Below, one piece after another: positions 16,561-25,255 of a stretch of DNA of 64,000 nucleotides. Position 1 is the first letter of the stretch. Each line of letters opens with the position of its first letter. The DNA is from JAYOEY01 sp038116945 (lineage in GTDB: Bacteria; Pseudomonadota; Alphaproteobacteria; MPNO01; UBA2964): positions 186,001 to 250,000 of the forward strand of contig JAYOEY010000002.1 in the NCBI GenBank assembly GCA_038116945.1. Reading direction: 5' to 3'. The position numbers and the translations under genes are program-made. The notes below the pieces were generated by a model that did not search any database, was not told the origin of the DNA, and saw nothing but the letters and a program-made list of their open reading frames with translations.

Positions 16561-17316
16561 ATGGCTTCCGTTACCGCTCCGATTACCGTTATTCCCGCCC
16601 GCCTTGCATCTACCCGGCTGCCCGACAAGCCATTGGCCGATATCTGCGGCGAGCCGATGATCGTCCATGTCTGGCGGCGCGCGATCGAGGCAGGTCTCGG
16701 TCGCGTGGTGGTCGCCTGCGCGGATCGCGCCATCGCCGACGCCGTCGGGAAGGCGGGCGGCGAAGCCATCATGACCGATCCGGATCATCCCAGCGGTTCG
16801 GACCGCGTTTACGAGGCGCTGCAGATCTGCGATCCGGAGGGCGCGCACGACGCCATCGTCAATCTTCAGGGCGACCTGCCGACCATCGAGCCCTCCGTCA
16901 TCGGCGCGGCGTTGGCGCCGCTGGACGATCCGTCGGTCGATATCGGGACGCTCGGCGCGGCGATCGTCGAGGAGCGGGAGCGCGCCGACCCCAACGTCGT
17001 AAAAGCGGCGGTGTCGATCCCCGACGGCAGGCGGAGCGGCCGGGCGCTTTATTTCAGCCGATGCGCGGTGCCGTCCGGCGACGGCCCGCTTTATCATCAT
17101 ATCGGAATTTACGCCTGGCGGCGGACGGCCCTCGAACGGTTCGTCGCCCTGCCCGAGGGCGTTCTCGAGCGCCGCGAACGGCTCGAACAGCTTCGCGCGC
17201 TGGAAGCCGGAATGCGGATCGACCTGGCGCTCGTTGACACGGTTCCGGACGGTGTCGATACTCCCGCCGACCTTGAACGCGCCCGCGCGCATGTCGCGGC
17301 AATGAAGGCGGAGTAG
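16561..17316 (+). CDS. kdsB: 3-deoxy-manno-octulosonate cytidylyltransferase
   Basis: A 251-residue cytoplasmic enzyme that activates Kdo with CTP to CMP-Kdo for lipopolysaccharide inner core synthesis. The nucleotide-binding start is APITVIPARLASTRLPDKPL (about 5-24). DHPSGSDRVYEAL, NLQGDLPTIEP and YHHIGIYAWRRTALERF follow, all typical of KdsB. It shows that the organism makes an LPS outer membrane. The pheA gene follows after 39 bases on the same strand, so the two are probably cotranscribed. Confidence 0.95.
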   Translation: MASVTAPITVIPARLASTRLPDKPLADICGEPMIVHVWRRAIEAGLGRVVVACADRAIADAVGKAGGEAIMTDPDHPSGSDRVYEALQICDPEGAHDAIVNLQGDLPTIEPSVIGAALAPLDDPSVDIGTLGAAIVEERERADPNVVKAAVSIPDGRRSGRALYFSRCAVPSGDGPLYHHIGIYAWRRTALERFVALPEGVLERRERLEQLRALEAGMRIDLALVDTVPDGVDTPADLERARAHVAAMKAE

Positions 17317-17355
17317 GATCGCGCATGGGACGCGGGTCCCGTTTCCGATAGATCG

Positions 17356-18210
17356 ATGGCGAAATTCGACCGACCGACCAACACCATCGCCTTTCAGGGG
17401 CTGCCCGGGGCGTACTCGCATCTTGCCTGCCGGGAAGCCTTTCCCGGGATGAACGTGCTGCCCTGCATGACGTTCGAGGCGATGTTCGACGCCGTGTCGT
17501 CAGGCCGCGCGCGCTACGCCATGACGCCGATAGAGAATTCGATTGCCGGGCGTGTCGCCGATATTCACCGGCTTCTGCCCGATTCCGGCCTTTTCATCGT
17601 GCGAGAGCATTTTCTCAAGGTCAATCACTGCCTGCTGGCCCCGCCGGGTGCGACGCTGAAAACGATCAGGATCGTGCGCAGCCATGTACATGCGCTGGCG
17701 CAGTGCAGCGTCATGACCAACCGGCTGGGCCTGAAAGCTGTCGTTCACGCCGATACCGCGGGCGCTGCGATGGAACTCTCGGAAAAGGGCGACAGGACGG
17801 AAGCGGCCATTGCATCGTCGCTGGCCGGCGAGATTTATAATCTGAATACACTGCGCGCGAATATCGAGGATGCCGACCACAACACGACCCGGTTCGTCGT
17901 GCTGGCGAAAAAGCCGGTCCGGCAGAAACGCGCCTCAGGACCGCTGGTCACCAGTTTCGTGTTCCGGGTGCGCAATGTGCCGGCCGCGCTGTACAAGGCG
18001 CTGGGCGGATTTGCGACCAACGGCGTCAACATGACGAAGCTGGAAAGCTACATGGTCGGCGCCAGTTTCAACGCGACGCAGTTCTATGCCGATGTCGACG
18101 GGCATCCCGACGATCCCGGGCTCAGGCTGGCGCTGGAAGAACTCGCTTTTTTCTCTCACGAGGTCAGGGTGCTCGGGACCTATCCGGCCGATCCGTTCCG
18201 CCCGACCTGA
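17356..18210 (+). CDS. pheA: Prephenate dehydratase
   Basis: A 284-residue enzyme turning prephenate into phenylpyruvate for phenylalanine synthesis. The catalytic domain holds FQGLPGAYSHLACREAFPG at the N-terminus, MTPIENSIAGRVADIHRLL, and the catalytic NTTRFVVL near 175-182. A C-terminal ACT regulatory domain (about 193-275) binds phenylalanine; the usual ESRP motif appears as ESYMVG. There is no chorismate mutase domain, so that activity must come from elsewhere. Its end nearly touches the convergent nudC gene (10 bases). Confidence 0.94.
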   Translation: MAKFDRPTNTIAFQGLPGAYSHLACREAFPGMNVLPCMTFEAMFDAVSSGRARYAMTPIENSIAGRVADIHRLLPDSGLFIVREHFLKVNHCLLAPPGATLKTIRIVRSHVHALAQCSVMTNRLGLKAVVHADTAGAAMELSEKGDRTEAAIASSLAGEIYNLNTLRANIEDADHNTTRFVVLAKKPVRQKRASGPLVTSFVFRVRNVPAALYKALGGFATNGVNMTKLESYMVGASFNATQFYADVDGHPDDPGLRLALEELAFFSHEVRVLGTYPADPFRPT

Positions 18211-18220
18211 TTTTGCCGGA

Positions 18221-19144
18221 TCAGGGCTCCTCCCCTGTCACCCATTCCGCCAGCAGGCGGCGGGCGATCGATACCGCGGTCGGGCTCCTGCGGAACTCCA
18301 GCGCCTCTTCCATCAGCTCGTCGCGGGTGAACCAGCGCGCGTGTTCCAGCTCATCGTCGCAGATATTGAGCGTCTCGCCCTGCGCCTCGGCGAAATAGCC
18401 CAGCATCAGGTTGGCGGGGAACGGCCAGGGCTGCGACGAATGATATCGGACGTTTGATACCGGCACGCCGACCTCTTCCATGACCTCGCGAATGACCGCG
18501 CCTTCCAGCGTTTCACCCGGCTCGACGAAGCCGGCCAGGATCGAATAGCGACCCTCCGGCCAGCCTTTCTTGCGAGCGAGGATCACGCGGTCGCCGCGAT
18601 GGACCAGCATGATGACGGCAGGGTCGGTGCGCGGAAAATGCTCCGCGTTGCAGTCCGGGTTAACGCAGCGGCGCACATGGCCGGCGTCGCGCGCCTCGGT
18701 CGGGCTGCCGCAGCGGCCGCAGAACCGGTGCGTGCTGTGCCAGTGCGCGATGGCGCGGGCATAGGCCAGCATTGCCCCGTCCTGGCGCGGCATGAACAGG
18801 CTGACGTCCCGTATATCGGCGAATTCTCCCCTGTCGGCGAGACCCGGGTGGGATTCGGGCTCGTCGATATGCGACAGATCGACCGAGAAATACGGCACGC
18901 CGTCGCGGTAGCCCAGGAACACGAAAACCGCCCCGTCTTCGGCGAGTTCGGCGATGGTCCCGGCATCCAGATGCGCGGGCATCGGCGTTTCCGCGCCCTG
19001 ACGGTCGACGAAGCTGCGGGTCCGCCACACCGGCACGAAAAGGGTTTCGGGCGCGTTGCGCAGCTCCGCCAGCCACGCAGCGTCGCGGCGCCGTTCCGCC
19101 ATCCGGTCGAGGCCGGTCACTCCGAAGAAATTGGGCGATCTCAT
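18221..19144 (-). CDS. nudC: NAD(H) pyrophosphatase, Nudix family
   Basis: A 307-residue Nudix hydrolase that cleaves NADH and removes NAD caps from RNA. Zinc ligands appear as FCGRCGSPT and CVNPDC (about 160-185). The Nudix box is GFVEPGETLEGAVIREVMEE, followed by GV. SQPWPFPANLMLGYFAE downstream is the NudC-specific SQPWPFPxS-type motif. The start MRSPNFFG at 19144 is chosen because the longer open frame would overlap the SRP RNA gene. Confidence 0.93.
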   Translation of the reverse strand: MRSPNFFGVTGLDRMAERRRDAAWLAELRNAPETLFVPVWRTRSFVDRQGAETPMPAHLDAGTIAELAEDGAVFVFLGYRDGVPYFSVDLSHIDEPESHPGLADRGEFADIRDVSLFMPRQDGAMLAYARAIAHWHSTHRFCGRCGSPTEARDAGHVRRCVNPDCNAEHFPRTDPAVIMLVHRGDRVILARKKGWPEGRYSILAGFVEPGETLEGAVIREVMEEVGVPVSNVRYHSSQPWPFPANLMLGYFAEAQGETLNICDDELEHARWFTRDELMEEALEFRRSPTAVSIARRLLAEWVTGEEP

Positions 19145-19204
19145 GCCGTCAAACTCGCATAGAGCCCCGTTTCGCGCAATCGGCGGTGGGAAAACGAACC
19201 GGCC

Positions 19205-19234
19205 TTGGGAGTCGGGAAGGAAAGCTGATATAGT
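19205..19234 (+). promoter_or_regulatory. Promoter of the SRP RNA gene
   Basis: TTGGGA (19205-19210) and TATAGT (19229-19234) are separated by 18 bases. A start 7 bases beyond the -10 falls on the first G of the SRP RNA stem, which supports both calls. Confidence 0.6.
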
Positions 19235-19240
19235 GAGATC

Positions 19241-19336
19241 GGGAGGTTGGCGGTGGACGGGATACTCGCCAACCCGGTCAGGTCCGGAAGGAAGCAGCCG
19301 TAACGGGATTCTCCCGGGTCGCCTGTCCAGCCTCCC
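19241..19336 (+). ncRNA. ffs: Signal recognition particle RNA (4.5S type)
   Basis: About 96 bases long. The ends pair (GGGAGGTTGG with CCAGCCTCCC), and the apical part holds the universally conserved core GGTCAGGTCCGGAAGGAAGC, with its GGAA tetraloop and AGCAGC. This is the small bacterial SRP RNA that binds Ffh and targets membrane proteins to FtsY. It lies just upstream of dnaX, a common genomic position for this gene. Confidence 0.95.
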
Positions 19337-19355
19337 ACCGCTCACCGGATCGGCC

Positions 19356-21179
19356 ATGGACGAAAAACAGTCAGAACAGCCATACCGCGTCCTTGCGCGC
19401 AAATACCGTCCGCGGACCTTCGCCGAACTGATCGGTCAGGATGCGATGGTGCGCACGCTGACCAACGCCATCGCCGCCGACCGGCTTCCCCATGCGTTTA
19501 TCCTTACCGGCGTGCGCGGGGTCGGCAAGACGTCGACCGCGCGCATCATTGCCCGCGCGCTTAACTGTATCGGCGCCGACGGTACGGGCGGTCCCACGGC
19601 GGAGCCCTGCGGCGTCTGCGAACACTGCAAGGCCATTACCGAGGACCGGCACGTCGATGTGATCGAGATGGATGCGGCGAGCCGTACCGGCGTCGACGAT
19701 ATCCGCGAGCTGATCGACGGGGTGCGCTACCGGCCGGTCAACGCGCGCTACAAGGTCTACATCATCGACGAAGTGCACATGCTGTCGAAGAACGCCTTCA
19801 ACGCGCTGCTGAAGACGCTGGAGGAACCGCCCGAGCATGTGAAATTCCTGTTTGCCACGACGGAAACGCGCCGCGTGCCGGTGACGGTGCTGTCGCGATG
19901 CCAGCGCTTCGATCTGCGCCGCGTGGATGTTCCGGTCCTCAGCGCGCATTTCTCCTCGATCGCGGAGCAGGAAGGCATCGCAATCTCCGAGGGCGCGATC
20001 GGGCTGATCGCCCGCGCTGCCGATGGTTCGGTACGCGACGGGCTGTCGCTGCTGGACCAGGCGATCGCCCATGCAGGCGGGGCGGACGGGGCCGGCGGCG
20101 TGGAAGAAGACGTCGTTCGCGACATGCTGGGTCTGGTCGACGGCGGAAAGCTTTACGAACTCTTCGAGGCGGCGGTGGGCGGCAGGGCGGCCGACGCCCT
20201 CGACGTTTTCGCCGACATGCATAATGCAGGCGCCGACCCGGCGCAGGTGCTGGAAGATTTGCTGCGGCTGACCCACTGGCTCAGCCGGTTGAAGCTGTCG
20301 CCGGCGGCAACGCAGGCCGCTGGGGTGTCGCAGATGGATGCCGAGCGCGGCGGCGCGCTGGCGGAGAAGCTCGGCATGCCGGTTCTGGGCCGGACCTGGC
20401 AGCTTCTGGTCAAGGGGCTGGGCGAAGTGCGCATGGCGCCGTCCGCCGGACAGGCGGCCGAGATGGTTCTGATACGGCTCGCCTACATGGCGGACCTGCC
20501 GCCGCCGGCGGATATCATTCGCCGGTTGTCGAACGGAGAAGCGACGGCGCCAGCCGCGGCGTCCCCCGCATCCGCACCTTCTTCCGGAGGCGCCGGTAAC
20601 GGAGGAGGACAGGCTGGCCGCAATGGCGGCGGGCAGGCCATGGCCAGGGGCGGCGCGCAGGCTGCCGTGCGCGAAGCGCCAGCACCGATTTCCGAAGAAC
20701 CGCCGCTCCCCGACTCCGTTCCCGAGACGTCGCTTTCCGCGCCATCGCTGCCGCGGCCGCGCAGTTTCGAGGAAGTCGTGGCGCTGTTCGAGGAACGGCG
20801 CGAGGGGCTATTGCACGCCCATCTGGTCAACCGGGTTCATCTGGTTGGCTTCCAGCCCGGCCATATCGAAATTCGCGCGGAAGAAGACGCGCCGGGCGAT
20901 CTGGCCAACCGGGTGATCCGGCTGCTTAACGAATGGACCGGTGAAAACTGGCTGGTCAGTCTGAGCGATCAGCCCGGTGCGGAAACGCTCGGCAACCAGC
21001 GGCGGGCGGCGGCGGAGGTTCGCCGCGGCGAAGCGATCAGCCATCCGCTGGTGCAGGAAGCGCTGTCGCTGTTTCCGGGCGCGACCGTCGAAGCGGTGGT
21101 GGAGCGCGAGGAAATACCCATGGCGGATTTGCCGCCCGATCCCGAAGAAGACGACGACGAGGAAGAGGACGGCTTATGA
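19356..21179 (+). CDS. dnaX: DNA polymerase III subunits gamma/tau
   Basis: A 607-residue clamp-loader ATPase. The start MDEKQSEQPYRVLARKYRP lies just after the SRP RNA; a longer frame from 19056 runs through nudC and the RNA and is rejected. Walker A GVRGVGKT is at 52-59, zinc cysteines at 70, 84, 87 and 90, and Walker B IIDEVHMLSKNAFNALLKTLEEPP follows. A Pro/Ala/Gly-rich linker (about 395-450) joins the C-terminal tau domain. I saw no slippery A-rich heptamer, so a separate gamma form by frameshifting is not evident. ATGA overlap with ybaB. Confidence 0.96.
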   Translation: MDEKQSEQPYRVLARKYRPRTFAELIGQDAMVRTLTNAIAADRLPHAFILTGVRGVGKTSTARIIARALNCIGADGTGGPTAEPCGVCEHCKAITEDRHVDVIEMDAASRTGVDDIRELIDGVRYRPVNARYKVYIIDEVHMLSKNAFNALLKTLEEPPEHVKFLFATTETRRVPVTVLSRCQRFDLRRVDVPVLSAHFSSIAEQEGIAISEGAIGLIARAADGSVRDGLSLLDQAIAHAGGADGAGGVEEDVVRDMLGLVDGGKLYELFEAAVGGRAADALDVFADMHNAGADPAQVLEDLLRLTHWLSRLKLSPAATQAAGVSQMDAERGGALAEKLGMPVLGRTWQLLVKGLGEVRMAPSAGQAAEMVLIRLAYMADLPPPADIIRRLSNGEATAPAAASPASAPSSGGAGNGGGQAGRNGGGQAMARGGAQAAVREAPAPISEEPPLPDSVPETSLSAPSLPRPRSFEEVVALFEERREGLLHAHLVNRVHLVGFQPGHIEIRAEEDAPGDLANRVIRLLNEWTGENWLVSLSDQPGAETLGNQRRAAAEVRRGEAISHPLVQEALSLFPGATVEAVVEREEIPMADLPPDPEEDDDEEEDGL

Positions 21180-21499
21180 AAAATCTCGGCCAGATGATGA
21201 AACAGGCCCAGGAAATGCAGGCCAAAATGCAGGAAATGCAGGAAAAGCTGGCCGAAATCGAGATCGGCGGCTCTTCCGGGGCCGGCATGGTTCAGGTCAC
21301 GATCAGCGGCAAGGGCGATCTGCGCAAGGTGAAGATCGATCCGGGCCTGTTCAATTCCGACGATGCCGAGGTCGTCGAGGATCTCGTCGTGGCGGCGTTC
21401 GGCGACGCCAAGCGCAAGCTGGACGAAAGGCTTGCCGAGGAAATGTCGAAACTGACCGGCGGACTCAACCTGCCGCCCGGTTTCCAGCTGCCTTTTTGA
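21176..21499 (+). CDS. ybaB: Nucleoid-associated protein, YbaB/EbfC family
   Basis: A 107-residue DNA-binding protein with the family's N-terminal Met/Gln helix (MKNLGQMMKQAQEMQAKMQE), a beta core (MVQVTISGKGDLRKVKIDP) and a C-terminal helix ending in GLNLPPGFQLPF. It binds DNA as a dimer and shapes the nucleoid. Its ATG overlaps the dnaX stop and recR follows, the usual dnaX-ybaB-recR order. A perfect inverted repeat starts at the stop codon. Confidence 0.95.
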   Translation: MKNLGQMMKQAQEMQAKMQEMQEKLAEIEIGGSSGAGMVQVTISGKGDLRKVKIDPGLFNSDDAEVVEDLVVAAFGDAKRKLDERLAEEMSKLTGGLNLPPGFQLPF

Positions 21500-21518
21500 T
21501 CATGAAGAAATTCATGAT
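21499..21518 (+). repeat. Perfect 8-bp inverted repeat with GAAA loop between ybaB and recR
   Basis: ATCATGAA and TTCATGAT flank the tetraloop GAAA. In RNA this forms an eight-pair hairpin capped by a GNRA loop directly after the ybaB stop. There is no T-tract, so it is not a classic terminator. It may stabilise the upstream mRNA or act as a protein site. It is AT-rich against its GC-rich surroundings. Confidence 0.6.
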
Positions 21519-21551
21519 AGCTGGCGCGAATTCTCTAAAGCGATAAAACGG

Positions 21552-22145
21552 ATGGCGGGCGGCGAGATTGACCGGCTGGTACAGGCGTTCGCGCGCCTGC
21601 CGGGTCTCGGACCCCGGTCGGCGCGTCGCGTCGTCCTGTTTCTCGTCAAGCGCCGCGAAAGCCTGATGCTGCCGCTGGCCCAGGCGCTGCAATCCGCCGC
21701 CGAGGCGATGAAGACCTGCTCCACCTGCGGCAATGTCGATGTCGTCGATCCGTGCGGGGTGTGCGCCGATTCGCGCCGCGACCCGTCGCTGATCTGCGTC
21801 GTCGAGGATGTGGCGGATCTGTGGGCGCTGGAACGCGCGTCGGTCTTTGGCGGGCGTTACCACGTGCTGGGGGGAGTGCTGTCGGCGCTCGACGGCAAGG
21901 GGCCGGAAGACCTGTCGATCGCGGGCCTGGTCGAACGCGCGCGATCCGATGCGGTAACCGAAATCATCCTCGCGACCTCGGCCACGGTCGAGGGCCAGAC
22001 CACGGCGCATTACGTCGCCGAACGGCTGGAAGGCGCCAACGTGAAGATATCGGGACTGGCCCACGGCGTGCCGGTCGGCGGCGAGCTGGATTATCTCGAC
22101 GATGGCACCCTGTCTGCAGCGCTCAAGGAACGCCGCCTGCTTTAA
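21552..22145 (+). CDS. recR: Recombination mediator RecR
   Basis: A 197-residue protein that works with RecF/RecO to load RecA at gaps. The helix-hairpin-helix LPGLGPRSARRVVLFLVKR is at about 15-33, zinc cysteines lie in CSTCGNVDVVDPCGVC (about 56-71), and the Toprim segment ICVVEDVADLWALERASVFGG follows. Length is normal. Third gene of dnaX-ybaB-recR. No strong ribosome binding site precedes the ATG, so it may depend on the upstream hairpin or on coupling. Confidence 0.95.
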   Translation: MAGGEIDRLVQAFARLPGLGPRSARRVVLFLVKRRESLMLPLAQALQSAAEAMKTCSTCGNVDVVDPCGVCADSRRDPSLICVVEDVADLWALERASVFGGRYHVLGGVLSALDGKGPEDLSIAGLVERARSDAVTEIILATSATVEGQTTAHYVAERLEGANVKISGLAHGVPVGGELDYLDDGTLSAALKERRLL

Positions 22146-22205
22146 CGAAGAAATTTCGGTGCCGGGCGATGAAGACGGCCGGCACGACCCAGCGAGGGCG
22201 GGGCT

Positions 22206-23432
22206 TCAGAGAATCAGGCCCGCCACCGCCGCCGTCAGCCAGGTGGCCAGCGCGCCGCTGGCAATGGTTTTGAAGCCGAGGCCGGCGAGCTCGCTGCGCC
22301 GTTCGGGCGCCATCGCGCCGAGCCCGCCGAGCATGATGCCGAGGCTCCCGAAATTGGCGAAACCGCACAGCGCGTAGGTCATGATCAGACGGCTGTGGTC
22401 CGACAGAGCATCGGGCTTCACCTGCGCGAGGTTCAGATAGGCGATCAGCTCGTTGAGCACGACCTTCGTGCCCATCAGCGCGCCGGCGGTCGCCGCTTCC
22501 GCCCACGGGATACCGATCAGCCAGGCGAGCGGGGCCAGCGCGTGGCCCAGGATGCCTTGCAGTGTCAGCGCGTCGCCGCCGATCAGCGCCAGGATGGCGT
22601 TGACCAGCGCCACCAGCGCGATCAGCACGATCAGCATGGCGGAGATGTTGAGCAGCAGAGTCAGCCCGTCGATCGTGCCCCGCGTGATGGCATCCATCGA
22701 GTTTTCGTACAGCCGGCCGAGCGGTGCGGGAGTCGGGGGAACGCCGTCCTCCTGCGGCACCATGATGCGCGCGATGACGATCGCGGCGACGGCGTTGAGG
22801 ATCGACGCCGCCAGAAGATGCCCGATCGCGCCGGGAACGACACCCTTCAGGAAGGTCGCGTACAGCACCAGCACGGTTCCCGCGATGGTCGCCATGCCGG
22901 CTGTCATGATCAGGAACAGGTCGCTGCGGCTTGCCTTCGCGAGATACGGTTTCACCAGCAGCGGGGCCTCCACCATGCCGACGAACACGTTGGCGGCGAC
23001 GCTGACGCCGGCGGTACCGCCAAGCCCGAGAGTCCGCCTGAGGCACCAGGCGAATCCCCTTACCACCAGCGGCAGGACGCGCCAGTGATAGAGAAGGGCC
23101 GAGAGCGCGCTGATGACCAGCACCAGCGGCAGGGCCTGGAAGGCCAGCACGAAGCTGCTTGCCCCCGGCCTGAGATCGAAGGGGATCCGGTCGCCGCCGA
23201 GATAACCAAGTACGACGGACGTGCCGGCCCGGGTCGCGGCCTGCAACGCCTCGACAAGAGAATTGGCCGCAAGGAACGACTCGCGCACGGCCGGTACTTT
23301 CAGGAGCAGCAGCGCCAGTGCGATGTGGAGCGCCATTCCAACGCAGATCACGCGCACCGGCGCCGCGCGGCGGTTTTCGCTGATCGCCCAGGCGAGAAAG
23401 AGAATGACGAGGATGCCGGCCAGCGCCTGCAT
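22206..23432 (-). CDS. nupC: Concentrative nucleoside transporter, NupC family
   Basis: A 408-residue inner-membrane protein with about ten hydrophobic helices that couples nucleoside import to an ion gradient. Family signs include the short N-terminal Nucleos_tra2_N helices, the central gate domain with GGTAGVSVAANVFVGMVEAP (about 131-150), the MTAGMATIAGTVLVLYA hairpin, and YALCGFANFGSLGIMLGGLG near the C-terminus. It lies 3 bases after rmuC on the same strand, so it is cotranscribed with it. Confidence 0.92.
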   Translation of the reverse strand: MQALAGILVILFLAWAISENRRAAPVRVICVGMALHIALALLLLKVPAVRESFLAANSLVEALQAATRAGTSVVLGYLGGDRIPFDLRPGASSFVLAFQALPLVLVISALSALLYHWRVLPLVVRGFAWCLRRTLGLGGTAGVSVAANVFVGMVEAPLLVKPYLAKASRSDLFLIMTAGMATIAGTVLVLYATFLKGVVPGAIGHLLAASILNAVAAIVIARIMVPQEDGVPPTPAPLGRLYENSMDAITRGTIDGLTLLLNISAMLIVLIALVALVNAILALIGGDALTLQGILGHALAPLAWLIGIPWAEAATAGALMGTKVVLNELIAYLNLAQVKPDALSDHSRLIMTYALCGFANFGSLGIMLGGLGAMAPERRSELAGLGFKTIASGALATWLTAAVAGLIL

Positions 23433-23435
23433 CGG

Positions 23436-24548
23436 TTATTCGCCGACGCCCAGCAGCCGTTCGGGCGGCGCGGCGACCGCCTCTTCCACGTTCGCCTCGC
23501 CGAATTCGAGCTCGCCGATCCGTTCGCCCCGCCGCGTGATCTTGCTGGCCGACGTGCGGATCTCGCGGAGGTCCTTCTCGGCCTGCGAGAAGTGCTTTTC
23601 GAGATTCTCGACCCGCGAATCGAGCCGGCCGAGATCCTCCATCATGGTCAGGACCTCTTTCTGGATCAGCCCCGCCTGTTCGCGCATGTGCACGTCCTTG
23701 AGGACCGCCCGCACGGTATTGAGCGTCGCCATCAGCGTGGTCGGCGATACGATCCAGACCCGGTAGCCGTAGGACTGATCGACGATCTGCGGCAGGTTCG
23801 CGTGCAGCTCGGCATAGACGGCTTCCGATGGCATGAACATCAGCGCCGATTCCGCCGTTTCGCCTGGAACGATATAGCGTTCGGCGATGTGCTTTACATG
23901 GGTCATCACATCGGCGGCGAAGCGCTTGCGCGCGGCCTCCCGCGTCTCGTCGGATGCGTCTACGAGCTGACGGTAGCCCTCCAGCGGGAACTTGGCGTCG
24001 ATCACGATGGGGCCGGGCGGATTCGGCAGGTTGATCAGGCAGTCGGCACGGCGGCCGTTGCCGAGCGTCGCCTGAAAACCGTAGGCCGACGGCGGCAGCG
24101 CCGCCCGCACCAGATCCTGTAGCTGGATTTCGCCGAACGCGCCGCGCGCCTGCTTGTTGGACAGGATGTCCTGAAGCCCGACAACCTGGGTCGACAGGTC
24201 GGTGATCTTCTTCTGCGCCGCGTCGATGACCGCGAGCCGTTCCTGCAGCTTCGCCATCGTTTCGCCGGTCTTCGTCGAGCTCTGCTGCAGCGAATCGCCG
24301 ACTTTCTTGCCGAGATCCGTCAGCCGTTCCTCGAGCATCCTGGTGATGGCGCGTTCCTGCGACTGCATCCGCTCGGCGAGCTGGGCCTGCTGTGCGGCCG
24401 TACTTTCAGCCATCTGGCTCAGCCGTCCGGCCAGCTCCGCGTCCGCGCCGCCGGCATTCCGGCGCGCCATCAGCACAGCGATTCCCGCACCCGCGGCGGC
24501 GGCGATCACGACGATCAGAATCAGAAGAGGCGCATCCATGCGGTTCAC
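23436..24548 (-). CDS. rmuC: DNA recombination protein RmuC
   Basis: A 370-residue protein with an N-terminal membrane helix (about 7-27), a coiled coil (about 35-120) and the conserved RmuC nuclease-like domain. That domain shows KQARGAFGEIQLQDLVRAAL, CLINLPNPPGPIVIDAKFPLEGY and MFMPSEAVYAELH. RmuC is linked to control of inverted-repeat recombination and DNA defence; its exact biochemistry is uncertain. First gene of the rmuC-nupC pair. Confidence 0.93.
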   Translation of the reverse strand: MNRMDAPLLILIVVIAAAAGAGIAVLMARRNAGGADAELAGRLSQMAESTAAQQAQLAERMQSQERAITRMLEERLTDLGKKVGDSLQQSSTKTGETMAKLQERLAVIDAAQKKITDLSTQVVGLQDILSNKQARGAFGEIQLQDLVRAALPPSAYGFQATLGNGRRADCLINLPNPPGPIVIDAKFPLEGYRQLVDASDETREAARKRFAADVMTHVKHIAERYIVPGETAESALMFMPSEAVYAELHANLPQIVDQSYGYRVWIVSPTTLMATLNTVRAVLKDVHMREQAGLIQKEVLTMMEDLGRLDSRVENLEKHFSQAEKDLREIRTSASKITRRGERIGELEFGEANVEEAVAAPPERLLGVGE

Positions 24549-24645
24549 TCTCGGGTCGAGTTAACGGCAGCGTACGAACCGGAAAACCGTATCACGGCCG
24601 GTCCGAATCGTCCGGTGCGGCGCTTCCTCCGAAAAGGGTCTCGGC

Positions 24646-24674
24646 TTGACGCGGCGGGGAACCGGCAATACCTA
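24646..24674 (+). promoter_or_regulatory. Sigma-70 promoter of def-fmt-truA
   Basis: TTGACG (24646-24651) and TACCTA (24669-24674) are spaced by 17 bases, about 38 bases before the def ATG. A good match in a short divergent gap. Confidence 0.55.
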
Positions 24675-24711
24675 AAGGCATCCCGACGCATCACAGGATA
24701 CGAAACGCGGA

Positions 24712-25239
24712 ATGGCCCTCCTTCCGATCATCAAAGCGCCCGACCCTGTCCTCAAGCGCAAATGCCTGAAAGTGGAGACGGTGGACAATCACCTCCGCCG
24801 TCTAATGGACGACATGCTGGAGACCATGTACGCCGCGCCCGGGGTGGGGCTCGCGGCGCCGCAGGTCGGCGTTCACAAGCGCATCATCGTGGTCGATGTG
24901 TCCGATCCCGCGGGCGACATGCGCACGCCCCTCAGAATGGCGAATCCGGAAATCGTCGAGGCGTCGGAGGAAATTCTCCTGCGGGAAGAGGGCTGCCTGT
25001 CCTTTCCCGAGCATTACGCGGAGGTGGAGCGGCCCGCTTCCGTGCGCGTCCGCTATCTCGATCAGGACAACGAGGTAAGGGAAATCGCCGCCGACGGGCT
25101 GCTGGCGGTCTGCATCCAGCACGAGATGGACCATCTCGACGGCATCCTGTTCGTCGATCACCTGTCTTCGCTCAAGCGCAACATCATCTTGCGCAAGATG
25201 ACAAAGCTGAAGCGGGCCTCAGCGACAGCCGGCGCCTGA
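24712..25239 (+). CDS. def: Peptide deformylase
   Basis: A 175-residue metalloenzyme that removes the formyl group from new N-terminal methionines. All three motifs are intact: GVGLAAPQ (about 44-51), EGCLS (about 94-98) and QHEMDH (about 139-144), supplying the Cys and two His metal ligands. Forms an operon with fmt and truA, the usual alphaproteobacterial order. Confidence 0.96.
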   Translation: MALLPIIKAPDPVLKRKCLKVETVDNHLRRLMDDMLETMYAAPGVGLAAPQVGVHKRIIVVDVSDPAGDMRTPLRMANPEIVEASEEILLREEGCLSFPEHYAEVERPASVRVRYLDQDNEVREIAADGLLAVCIQHEMDHLDGILFVDHLSSLKRNIILRKMTKLKRASATAGA

Positions 25240-25255
25240 CCGGAAGCCACGCATC

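Noticed and set aside
19356..21179. Programmed frameshift making a short gamma form of DnaX
   Set aside because: No A-rich slippery heptamer was seen in the linker region.
22159..22185. GTGCCGG/CCGGCAC hairpin after recR as an intrinsic terminator
   Set aside because: The loop is 13 bases and no T-run follows; it may be incidental in GC-rich DNA.
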